Below, one piece after another: positions 36,133-42,597 of a stretch of DNA of 42,597 bases. The position numbers were made by a program, and so were the translations under genes. The DNA comes from Winogradskyella sp. Its GTDB lineage: Bacteria > Bacteroidota > Bacteroidia > Flavobacteriales > Flavobacteriaceae. Location: positions 1 to 42,597 of the forward strand of contig JAOEWO010000022.1 of the NCBI GenBank assembly GCA_028383925.1. The letters are read 5' to 3'. The notes below the pieces were generated by a model. That model ran no database searches. It saw only the letters and a program-made list of their open reading frames with translations, and had not been told where the DNA came from. Every line of letters starts with the position of its first letter. Positions within the stretch are counted from its first letter, which is position 1.

Positions 36133-36140
36133 TATGTTTG
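36133..36140 (+). promoter_or_regulatory. Possible -7 box in front of the small membrane ORF
   Basis: TATGTTTG fits TAnnTTTG exactly, with a partial -33 (GTTG at 36109-36112, 20-base spacing). It lies so close to the ATG at 36145 that the transcript would start at or just after that codon, which would favour the internal ATG at 36178. Confidence 0.35.
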
Positions 36141-36144
36141 CAAC

Positions 36145-36285
36145 ATGAAAATAAAATACGAGTATAAAGTTATTATAATGATTATTCTGGCAGGTATTAC
36201 ACTTTACGGCTTAGTAACAAAACAGTATTTGTTTATGGTGTTTTTAATTCCGTTGAGTTTCGATTTTTTTAATAAGAAAAAGTAA
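36145..36285 (+). CDS. Small hydrophobic protein, 46 aa
   Basis: The ORF runs from ATG 36145 to TAA 36285: MKIKYEYKVIIMIILAGITL, then a short loop, then a second hydrophobic segment, and the tail FFNKKK. Two predicted membrane helices with positively charged ends fit a real small membrane protein. It fills the gap between DUF1272 (divergent) and PhnA (convergent, 2 bp from its stop). No family recognised. An alternative start at 36178 would give 35 aa with the first helix shortened. Confidence 0.45.
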   Translation: MKIKYEYKVIIMIILAGITLYGLVTKQYLFMVFLIPLSFDFFNKKK

Positions 36286-36287
36286 GC

Positions 36288-36863
36288 TTAAATTTTCTTA
36301 ACGTAATCTGTTATAATAACAATTCTAGTTGGGCCTACTTTACCTTCAATATAGGTTTCGTTTTCGTGATCTAATCGTATATTTCTAACCGCAGTGCCTT
36401 GTTTAGCTATTAAACTAGAGCCTTTTACTTTAAGGTCTTTAATTAAGACTACAGAGTCACCGTGTGCTAAAACCACACCATTAACATCGCGATGAACTAG
36501 TTGGTCTGCTTCAGGCTCACCATCGCCAGCGGCTTTTGCTAGTTCTAATAGATCGTCTTCTAGATACATCATACCTAACAAATCTTGCGTCCAATCTGCT
36601 TTAATACGGTTAAGCATACGCCAAGCCATAATTTTTACAGCATCGTGTTCGCTCCACATGCTATCGTTAAGACATCTCCAGTGGTTAGCGTCTATCTGCT
36701 CCGCGTCATCCATTTGTTGCACACAGATGTTACAAGCATATAATGCCAATTTATCGTTAGGCTCTTTTGCTTCTGGTAAATTATAAACAGCTAATTTCTC
36801 TATACTACTACATAGCTCGCAAGAGGTATTGCTTCTTTGCTGAAGTGTTCTTTCTAAACTCAT
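36288..36863 (-). CDS. PhnA-family zinc-ribbon protein
   Basis: A 191-aa protein with an N-terminal zinc ribbon (C15-x2-C18 and C44-x2-C47 in CELC and CNIC) and a C-terminal SH3-like PhnA domain with HGDSVVLIKDLKVKGSS and ETYIEGKVGPTRIVI. Despite its name the PhnA/YjdM family is not shown to act in phosphonate breakdown and its role is unclear. The middle part (60-125) is longer than in E. coli YjdM and helical. A perfect -7 box lies 18 bp upstream of the start. Confidence 0.85.
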   Translation of the reverse strand: MSLERTLQQRSNTSCELCSSIEKLAVYNLPEAKEPNDKLALYACNICVQQMDDAEQIDANHWRCLNDSMWSEHDAVKIMAWRMLNRIKADWTQDLLGMMYLEDDLLELAKAAGDGEPEADQLVHRDVNGVVLAHGDSVVLIKDLKVKGSSLIAKQGTAVRNIRLDHENETYIEGKVGPTRIVIITDYVKKI

Positions 36864-36880
36864 ATATTATTTTGTATCAA

Positions 36881-36888
36881 CAAATATA
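36881..36888 (-). promoter_or_regulatory. Probable -7 box of the PhnA-family gene
   Basis: Minus-strand TATATTTG, an exact TAnnTTTG match 18 bases upstream of the ATG at 36863. No clear TTTG at -33. Confidence 0.5.
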
Positions 36889-37747
36889 ACAATAGGGTTT
36901 AATTATGTATGTAAAGTTTGTGGTTTATGGGTTTTAGAGAATTAATTATAATTATTCGACATTTAGTTAGTTAATATCTTAAACTATCCAAATAGATTTT
37001 CTTTGCAGAGTTTATAATATTTTTTATCTCATACAAACCTGAGTATAACTCAAACATTTGCTCTTTTGTGTTTTACTTTTATATATTTAAGATATCCAAG
37101 GATAATTTGTAAAGTAATATTATTGAATTAAAATTTTTACCAAAAAAAGCAAAAGTATAACGGTAATAGAGGTGCACCGAAAAAACAACATATAAACCTG
37201 AAAACATCTATTTTGTGACACTCTGATATATAATAAATCTTCTAGAAGATAAAAGGAAAGCTAATATTTTAAAAAATGAAATTTATTGAGCATACTAATA
37301 ATAAATGATGAAAAATCGCTTTTAGGTTTAAAAGAAATAAAACCTCAAAAATTTTAACTAAAGTAACAGTATCAATTAATTGAATAAAAATAGTGATATA
37401 AGATTATAATCTGTATTTAGATTTAATTATAAATATTATATGGTAAGAAGATAAAATGTTGAGATTGAAGATTAAAATTGTTTAGATACATACATTAGAA
37501 TAAAAAAAAGGATACCATGTTATGCTAAAGCCAAATCACCCCATTCACACTCTGCCAATTAATGACATCCTTTGTATCTATATTTCTACCGATTATAAAA
37601 AAAAGTTATAACTTATTTTTATTTTCCTAAATTTCTTTAAAAAAACTATAAAATTCTTTCATTATAGTTGTAGTAATTTAAAATACCATTAAAGTTAAAC
37701 TTTAAAATCATATTTTATAAACAACGCCATTAACATAAGTAGGTTTT

Positions 37748-37781
37748 GCTAATATCTAAGTTATATTTTTTAGATATTAGC
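37748..37781. repeat. Perfect 12-bp hairpin with an overlapping minus-strand -7-like box
   Basis: GCTAATATCTAA (37748-37759) and its exact complement (37770-37781) with a 10-base loop. Right beside it, CAAATATA at 37783-37790 is a perfect minus-strand TATATTTG, so a leftward transcript could begin within the hairpin. No T-run follows on either strand, so it is not an ordinary terminator. Confidence 0.4.
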
Positions 37782-37835
37782 ACAAATATATAGATAGATA
37801 TTACCTGTTCTGCTAATAATCTATTATTGGCTTTT

Positions 37836-38051
37836 TTAATCAGCCCACACGCGCTTATGTAACGCTGAGTGGTCTTGACACAGTGCTCTTAATAGCAATT
37901 TAAGATTAAAAATTATGCTTCCATTAATCTTATAAATTAGATTACAAACAAATTCACCTTGTACGTAACTAATATTAGTTGCTCTGAGTAAAATAAACGT
38001 GGAATTATGTTTTGCAACTATGATGAGGCAGGTTTGCTTTGTTTTTTCATT
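37836..38051 (-). pseudogene. Start-less 71-codon open frame, possible decayed gene or repeat element
   Basis: On the minus strand the frame is open from just after TAA (38054-38052) to TAA (37838-37836) without any ATG. It contains HNSTFILLRATNISYVQGEF and ends ALHKRVWAD. A minus-strand ATG at 38050 is in another frame and stops after ten codons. The open length is unusual for this AT-rich background, and the 3' end is GC-richer than its surroundings. It may be a gene fragment, a mobile repeat, or chance. I cannot assign a family. Confidence 0.3.
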
Positions 38052-38423
38052 TTAATCTATTATAGCTGTTCTTATACATAATTAAACAAGCCTCTATAAA
38101 GAAGGTCTAGTTATTACCAAATTAGGTGAAACTAATACCTAATAACCTCAGAATACTTTTGTGGCAACGACTAAATTAGCGCTATCTTAACCCAGTAATC
38201 ATTTAATAAACAATACATATACTGCTAAGCGCTTCTTTTACCAATAACAATAATTATGTTTTCGATGCTACATATATTTATAAATTTAATTTCAAAAAAA
38301 ATTAAAACTAAAATATATCGACAGGAAGATAAAATTAATATATGTAAAGCATCTTTTTTTTAGATTTACAATAAAAAGAGTAGGCTATTCATATAAGCAA
38401 ATACTTATTAAAATAAAAAATAT

Positions 38424-38459
38424 AAAAAAAGACAAAAAATTTCTTTTTTGCCCTTTTTT
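38424..38459 (-). terminator. Probable intrinsic terminator of the H-NOX signalling operon
   Basis: Read on the minus strand: A6-GGGC-A6, a GAAA loop, then T6-GTC-T7. The arms pair with one bulge and are followed by a T-rich stretch. It lies about 130 bp after the LytTR gene stop. The stem is mostly A-T, so strength is uncertain. Confidence 0.5.
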
Positions 38460-38591
38460 CGCTATTAATAGGTATGTAACCTTACTTGTAAATTAAAGTT
38501 AAACTTACAGGTATTGTATATTTTTAATTTTTTTTTTCGCTAAAAGAATTAATGATGTCGTTAAACAATCATTAAGTATCGACAAGTAGTT

Positions 38592-39302
38592 TTAAAGTAA
38601 ATTGATACGCTTCATTAACTCTGGTCGGTTAGAACGACTTACTGGTATTATATCTTTTTTTATGAGAACACTATTATCTTCAATATCAATAATTTTATTA
38701 ATGTTGATGATATAAGATCGATGAATTCTCACAAACAAATTAGTTGGTAATTTCTCCTCTATTTTTTTTAATGTAGAATGTACTGTATAATTCTTATCTT
38801 CCGTCTTTATATGAATGTAGTCACCTTTTGCCTCCACCAAATATATACTAGGTATATCTACCTTAATAAGCCGTCTATCTATATTAATAAATAAATCATT
38901 ACCAGATGTGGCTTCTAGCTGATTTGACAATGCTTCTGCTGGAGCACTTAACTTCTTTGCTACCACCTTGTCTATAGCTTTTTGAAAACGTTGCAATGTA
39001 ATAGGCTTTACTAAATAATCTACAATGCAATTGTACCCAAATGCCTGAATAGCACATTTTGTATCTGATGTTGTCAATAATACCTTAGGTGGGTTTTTTA
39101 TAGTATCTACAAAATCGAAACCTGTAAAATCTGGCATGTGAATATCTAAGAATATTAAATCTACCTCATTTTGGTTTAAATATTTTATAGCTTCCATTGC
39201 ATTTGAAAATTCTGCTAATACATTTAAAATAGGAACATTAGTGCACAACTGACGAATTATTAATCTTGCAGTTGCTTCATCATCAATTATAATACAATTC
39301 AT
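38592..39302 (-). CDS. LytTR-family response regulator (output of the H-NOX relay)
   Basis: A 236-aa regulator: receiver domain (1-120) with the acidic pair in IIIDDE, phospho-acceptor Asp53 in LIFLDIHMPDFTG, the Thr of LLTTSD and Lys in YLVKPIT; then a LytTR DNA-binding domain (about 135-236) with LFINIDRRLIKVD, GDYIHIKTEDKNYTVHSTLK, FVRIHRSYIININKI and ISRSNRPELMKRI-like end (PVSRSNRPEL). It is the last gene of the leftward operon, 9 bp after HPt. It is the likely DNA-binding output that receives phosphate from HPt. Target genes unknown. Confidence 0.92.
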   Translation of the reverse strand: MNCIIIDDEATARLIIRQLCTNVPILNVLAEFSNAMEAIKYLNQNEVDLIFLDIHMPDFTGFDFVDTIKNPPKVLLTTSDTKCAIQAFGYNCIVDYLVKPITLQRFQKAIDKVVAKKLSAPAEALSNQLEATSGNDLFINIDRRLIKVDIPSIYLVEAKGDYIHIKTEDKNYTVHSTLKKIEEKLPTNLFVRIHRSYIININKIIDIEDNSVLIKKDIIPVSRSNRPELMKRINLL

Positions 39303-39311
39303 AAAATAGGG

Positions 39312-39629
39312 TTATAAGATCTCTAAAAAATTAGTTATGTTTTGCAAAATAAATTCAAAATCTTTTTTACTATTGCTATTCCCATCTATTAGATTATGTT
39401 CAAATTCAACAGCTAAATCATAACTTTTTATAAGGCCCAAGATACTAATTTTATGTTTAAGCTTGTGCACATTCTCTGCTGCTTCTTTATAATTGTTAGC
39501 TTTTATGTTTTTAAAATATATTACTTTTTCTTGAGGAAATTCAGTCTTTATTATATCTATCAACTTTTGCTTAAAGGCTTTATCACCTCCAGACATACTT
39601 TCTATATACGATAAATTAGGCTTCTCCAT
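39312..39629 (-). CDS. Stand-alone HPt phosphotransfer protein
   Basis: A 105-aa four-helix HPt protein. The start is the ATG at 39629, which overlaps the kinase stop as TGATG; the GTG one codon upstream is less likely. The phosphotransfer His is His55 in AENVHKLKHKISILGL, matching the HxLK pattern of HPt domains, though Lys58-His59 replaces the usual Lys-Gly. Helices before (FKQKLIDIIKTEFPQEKV) and after fit the fold. Single-domain HPt proteins shuttle phosphate between receiver domains, here most simply from the stand-alone REC to the LytTR regulator of the same operon. Confidence 0.82.
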   Translation of the reverse strand: MEKPNLSYIESMSGGDKAFKQKLIDIIKTEFPQEKVIYFKNIKANNYKEAAENVHKLKHKISILGLIKSYDLAVEFEHNLIDGNSNSKKDFEFILQNITNFLEIL

Positions 39630-40573
39630 CACACTCTTTTTAATGTAAAATAAAAAGTAGTTCCTTTTCCTAACTCACTCTCCAGCCAAACATCCCCTTT
39701 ATGAAGGTTTACAATCTTCTTTACAATAGACAAACCTACACCTGTAGACTCTTTATTCTTATTTAGAGAATGAAATATTTTAAAAATCTTATCATGAAAT
39801 TTTCTTTCAACTCCAATGCCATTATCTGCAATTGAAAATTCATAATAATCACCACTAGAGGTTACATTTATTTTAATTTTCCCTTCTGCCTTATCTGAAA
39901 ATTTAACTGCATTACTAATTAAATTTTGAAAAAGCTGCATCAATTTTGTTTTATCACCTTTTATAATTGGCAACTTATTTTCTAACGTAATAACTATATG
40001 GTCTGGCACATAAAGTAATTTTAAAACCCCTTTAATTAAGACATCTAAATCTACATTTACTTTTTCAGTATCATCTGCACCCACACTTGAGTACTCAAGA
40101 ACATCTGATATCAGTTGTTCCATTTTCTCTAATGTTGTGGTTATATGATAAAAATTTTGTAATGTAGCTTCATCAAACTTATCCATATTATCTTCTTTAA
40201 TCCAACTTATAAGTGCATCTATACTTCGTAATGGTGATTTTAAATCGTGAGAAACAATATGGGCATACTCTTGTAATTCGTCATTACTCCTTTCTAGTTT
40301 AGAGAGCAAGTTTTCTTTTTGCAACTGAAGGTTTTTTAGATCTGTGATATCTAAATGAATACCAATAGAACCTACAACTTCACCATTTATATTATAATTT
40401 GGCGCACCACTAATAAGCCAATGTTTTATGTCACCATTCTTTGTATTTACTTTTATTTCGTAAGAATTAGATCTGCCCTCTCTACGTTTAACATGCTCTC
40501 TAGTTATAATTTCTTTTTCGCCAATAACAGGAAATATCTCAATGCCACATTTACCAATAATGCTTTGATATTT
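39629..40573 (-). pseudogene. Kinase half of a split PAS-histidine kinase (intact HisKA/HATPase, no start codon)
   Basis: The same frame as the upstream PAS gene resumes directly after its TAA. It first encodes the C-terminal half of a PAS domain (YEIKVNTKNGDIKHWLISG ... SIGIHLDITDL), then HisKA with YAHIVSHDLKSPLRS (phospho-His), and a HATPase with NLISNAVKFSD, DNGIGV and STGVGLSIV, ending in FYFTLKRV. All kinase boxes look intact. There is no ATG or GTG in frame from the stop to beyond the H-box; only a TTG at 40324 could start a 231-aa kinase lacking the PAS part. The start of the PAS domain (about 35-40 residues) appears deleted at YQSII|GKCG. I therefore call it the 3' part of a disrupted gene, possibly still translated at low level from the TTG or by readthrough. 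Confidence 0.8.
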
Positions 40574-41506
40574 TTAACGTTGTGCTTCTAAACTTTGTCT
40601 ATAGTTTCGTTTTAAAGTGACATCTCTATAGCTCCATAAATGCCCTTTATACTCTGAATTTTTAAAAATAGGTATGTAATCGCGTTCTAAAATTTTACCA
40701 TTAGTCATCTTAAGCTCATCTGCAATAACTGGCACTCTTTTTGTTAAAATATCATTAATTCTAATAACAAATTCTTCTGGATTTTGAAACTGTACTTTAC
40801 TTTGCTCTGCAGAGTCTGAGCAGTCTTGGCCCACTAGTAAACTTGGAGCTACTGGAATGTTAAACAGCTCACAGAATTTATTATTAGTTAAAATAATTTT
40901 TCTGTTTTCATCTTCTAATAATATGCCACTATCTAAATTTAAGATAAGTGTAGATAATCTACTCTCTGACTCAGTTAGTAACTCTTCTGCTTCTTTTTCT
41001 TTGGTAATATCTATTACAATACCTTGTGCTGCTATAGGTTTATTACTTTCATCAACAATAATACTCGCATTAATATGCACAAGACGTTGCGCTTTTTGTT
41101 TTGTATTTATCTTTACATGAAAATTTGTAACCGCTCCTTCAGTAATTAAAGATTCAAAAGCATTCATAACATTTTCTGCTTCACTACTATCAGCTAAATC
41201 TAGTAAATTAAAAGGTTTTACAGTATTATCATAGCCTAACAAATTTACAGCAGCTTCATTCATTTTTAGAACACTACCCCATAAATCCATTACAATATAG
41301 GCATCTACTATATTTTCAAAAACACCTTGTAGTTCTGATGTCTTTTTTTTAACTAACCATTCTAACTTCTTATTAGACTCTTGCAGTTTTAGAGATGTTT
41401 CATACAATGCTGCAGATTTAGCTTCTAATATCGTCTCAGCTGCTTTTCTAGATGCTTTTTCACGAGCTAATGCTCTTTTATAAATACCTATATCTTCTTG
41501 ACTCAT
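40574..41506 (-). CDS. PAS-domain sensory half of the split histidine kinase, 310 aa
   Basis: The N-terminal coiled coil (residues 5-65, LAREKASRKAAETILEAKSA and on) has the form seen in kinases that receive signals from partner sensor proteins. Two PAS domains follow: about 65-175 (FENIVDAYIVMDLWGSVLKM ... IVIDITKEKEAE) and about 180-300 (LSTLILNLDSGILLEDENRK ... HLWSYRDVTLKR). It ends LEAQR then TAA (40574-40576), where the frame continues as the kinase half. The ATG overlaps the H-NOX stop as TAATG, so translation is coupled. As it stands the product has no catalytic domain. By family knowledge the intact protein would be a cytoplasmic H-NOX-associated kinase. Confidence 0.85.
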   Translation of the reverse strand: MSQEDIGIYKRALAREKASRKAAETILEAKSAALYETSLKLQESNKKLEWLVKKKTSELQGVFENIVDAYIVMDLWGSVLKMNEAAVNLLGYDNTVKPFNLLDLADSSEAENVMNAFESLITEGAVTNFHVKINTKQKAQRLVHINASIIVDESNKPIAAQGIVIDITKEKEAEELLTESESRLSTLILNLDSGILLEDENRKIILTNNKFCELFNIPVAPSLLVGQDCSDSAEQSKVQFQNPEEFVIRINDILTKRVPVIADELKMTNGKILERDYIPIFKNSEYKGHLWSYRDVTLKRNYRQSLEAQR

Positions 41507-42045
41507 TATTCTTTGGTAATAAAAAATCTAACTTCTGTTCCTTTATTATTAAGTTTTTCTAACTGAATATTTACCCTGACATTAAATAACTTAAATGTCT
41601 CTAACATTAGACCCTTACCAAGCATGTAGAGTGCTTTATCAGACTTATAAACCATTACCATTTTTGTATCTGTACGCTCTTCTAGTATAAAGGTTGGCAA
41701 CTGTGCATCTGAATATATTTTTTTAACCTCAACATGAATGTGATTTTCAATTGTAGCCAATAGACTCATTGGGTCTTTATAATGCTCTACTAAATTAGGA
41801 TGTGCTTTTATTAAGGCCTTAAAAAGATGCTCTGAATATACTAGCAGTAAATCATCTATTGAGATGTCTGTGTTTTTACTTAAATTAGAAAAAAGTTGTA
41901 GCATCTCATTAAACTCGTGCGTACCAACTGAGGTATAAGCACCACCAGAATCTAACAGAGACTGGTTAATAATCTTATCTACCATAGCTAAGCCAAACTT
42001 CGCTTCTACTAGCTCTAAAAACTCTGTAAATATAACACCCTTCAT
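41506..42045 (-). CDS. H-NOX (heme NO/O2-binding) sensor protein
   Basis: A 179-aa stand-alone H-NOX/HNOB domain starting MKGVIFTEFLELVEAKFG, the family hallmark, with AYTSVGTHEFNEML and LLLVYSEHLF in the distal half. The proximal heme ligand should be His104 in HIHVEVKKIYSDAQLP (aligned by eye to the Shewanella protein), with the conserved Pro117. The propionate-binding YxSxR motif appears as Y133-K-S135-D-K137, so the usual Arg is Lys. No Tyr is evident at the place that stabilises O2 in O2-binding members, but I cannot judge this firmly. Role by family: NO sensing that modulates the adjacent kinase. TAATG overlaps on both sides couple it to REC and to the kinase gene. Confidence 0.88.
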   Translation of the reverse strand: MKGVIFTEFLELVEAKFGLAMVDKIINQSLLDSGGAYTSVGTHEFNEMLQLFSNLSKNTDISIDDLLLVYSEHLFKALIKAHPNLVEHYKDPMSLLATIENHIHVEVKKIYSDAQLPTFILEERTDTKMVMVYKSDKALYMLGKGLMLETFKLFNVRVNIQLEKLNNKGTEVRFFITKE

Positions 42046-42455
42046 TACAACGTCATTAATTCATTTACGCTCCAATATGATAATAATTTATCAATTTTAG
42101 AAACGTATTCATCATACTTTAAAGGTTTTAAAACATAACCAGCGATACCTATTTTATAGCATTCTAATAGGTCACGTTGATTATTTGATGTAGTTAACAC
42201 AATAGTAGGAATATACTTAAGTCTCTCATCTAACTTAAGTATTTTTAAAAACTCTATGCCACTAATTTTTGGCATGTTTAAGTCTAACAATATAATATCT
42301 GGTAAATTATCTTTTTTTTGTAATATTTTTAAAGCCTCTTCACCATTACTTGCTTCATTTATTTGGTGATTTAATAAAAGTGATTTTGTTGCGCGCACAA
42401 GCTTCATCACCTCAATTAAATCATCTTCTACCAACAAAACACTTAGAGTTCTCAT
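42045..42455 (-). CDS. Stand-alone receiver (CheY-like) protein
   Basis: A 136-aa single receiver domain: acidic pocket Glu10-Asp11-Asp12, phospho-acceptor Asp58 in IILLDLNMPKISG, Thr in IVLTTSNN, and Lys in YVLKPLKY. No output domain. I take the ATG at 42455; an upstream in-frame TTG at 42461 is less likely. First gene of the operon, with a TAATG overlap to H-NOX. Likely the first phosphate acceptor from the kinase, passing it to HPt, as in a hybrid kinase whose receiver is encoded separately. Confidence 0.9.
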   Translation of the reverse strand: MRTLSVLLVEDDLIEVMKLVRATKSLLLNHQINEASNGEEALKILQKKDNLPDIILLDLNMPKISGIEFLKILKLDERLKYIPTIVLTTSNNQRDLLECYKIGIAGYVLKPLKYDEYVSKIDKLLSYWSVNELMTL

Positions 42456-42597
42456 AATCAAATATTTAATTTTTAAAATTAAAAGTTAAATTTTAAAGGT
42501 AATAATGAAATTTAATTAAATCCAAAAATAATTTAATGTAACTAAAAAAATCTAAAATATAGATGACTTGCACTATGCATTTACACACTAAGTCACT
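42456..42597 (-). other. Upstream region of the signalling operon, cut by the window edge
   Basis: Very AT-rich, no ORF. The best -7-like sequence (minus-strand AATATTTG, 42466-42459, one mismatch) lies too close to the ATG to serve it, so I do not assign a promoter. The beginning of the transcript may lie further right. Confidence 0.3.

Larger units (their letters stand above)
36889..38423. other. Gene-poor AT-rich gap of about 1.5 kb
   Basis: No ORF with a plausible start and family match is seen on either strand; stops are dense in all frames over most of it. Three things stand out: a relatively GC-richer patch near 37516-37572 (CCAAATCACCCCATTCACAC region) and another at 37840-37892 (CAGCCCACACGCGCTTATGT region), a perfect hairpin at 37748-37781, and a 71-codon start-less open frame on the minus strand at 37836-38051. 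I find no sequence resembling tmRNA, RNase P RNA, SRP RNA or a known riboswitch. Confidence 0.6.

Noticed and set aside
37838..37892. Resemblance of the GC-richer block (GCGCTTATGTAACGCTGAGTGG) to an integron attC site.
   Set aside because: The imperfect palindrome does not give proper R and L box pairs (the GTTRRRY core is not met), and no integrase or cassette array is present in the window.
40355..40591. A 78-codon plus-strand frame over the kinase break.
   Set aside because: It is antisense to PAS-coding sequence that clearly continues in the minus frame on both sides of the stop codon.
1..42597. CRISPR arrays, insertion sequences, prophage genes.
   Set aside because: No regularly spaced short repeats, transposase, integrase or phage structural genes were seen. 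The tRNA-Leu shows no adjacent integrase or duplicated 3' end.

Overview
The window reads as a chromosomal segment from a marine-type member of the Flavobacteriaceae (Bacteroidota). The grounds are a very low G+C content, SusC/SusD outer-membrane partners, type IX secretion (T9SS) C-terminal sorting domains, lipoprotein signals ending in Cys with no basic +2 rule, Bacteroidota-type promoters (TAnnTTTG at -7) in front of several genes, and families typical of this group (DUF4407, LytTR, M56/BlaI pairs). I cannot name the genus from sequence alone.

Layout. (1) 1-549: the 3' end of a membrane protein resembling the PycTM/HD-domain family, convergent with a 790-aa GAF-domain protein (585-2957). 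(2) 3052-26272: a complete alpha-glucan (starch/maltodextrin) utilization locus. A LacI regulator (16050-17099) separates two divergent arms. The leftward arm encodes an MFS maltose-type transporter, beta-phosphoglucomutase, a GH65 phosphorylase, three GH13 enzymes, an esterase-fold protein and a GH31 alpha-glucosidase. The rightward arm encodes SusC, SusD, a SusE/F-like starch-binding lipoprotein with three tandem modules, and a T9SS-secreted GH13 amylase. The inferred flow is: surface amylase and SusCDE capture and import glucan; periplasmic or lipoprotein GH13/GH31 enzymes trim it; the MFS carrier takes maltose inward; GH65 phosphorolysis and PgmB give glucose and glucose-6-phosphate. (3) 26296-26603: terminators and a tRNA-Leu(UAG) with its own promoter. 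(4) 26669-29450: convergent M20 and M28 peptidases (the latter T9SS-sorted). (5) 29528-33491: a BlaI/M56 (BlaR1-like) sensor pair with a perfect 24-bp operator palindrome. (6) 33612-36863: DUF4407, an NTF2-like lipoprotein, a STAS protein, DUF1272, a 46-codon membrane ORF and a PhnA-family protein. (7) 36889-38423: a gene-poor, AT-rich gap of about 1.5 kb holding a hairpin and a start-less open frame. (8) 38592-42455, leftward: a translationally coupled signalling operon REC - H-NOX (heme NO/O2 sensor) - PAS/histidine kinase - HPt - LytTR regulator.

The most noteworthy observation is in region 8. The parts list looks like a nitric-oxide-responsive multistep phosphorelay in which every step sits on a separate protein, but the kinase gene is broken. 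An in-frame TAA at 40574-40576 splits it, the reading frame continues unbroken behind the stop through a truncated PAS domain and an intact HisKA/HATPase, and no ATG or GTG lies between the stop and the kinase H-box. Other items for a second look are a 16-bp sequence shared exactly by the two arms of the glucan locus, paired inverted repeats in front of the transporter gene, a LacI-like operator, calcium-loop-like motifs in each SusE module, and the gene desert.
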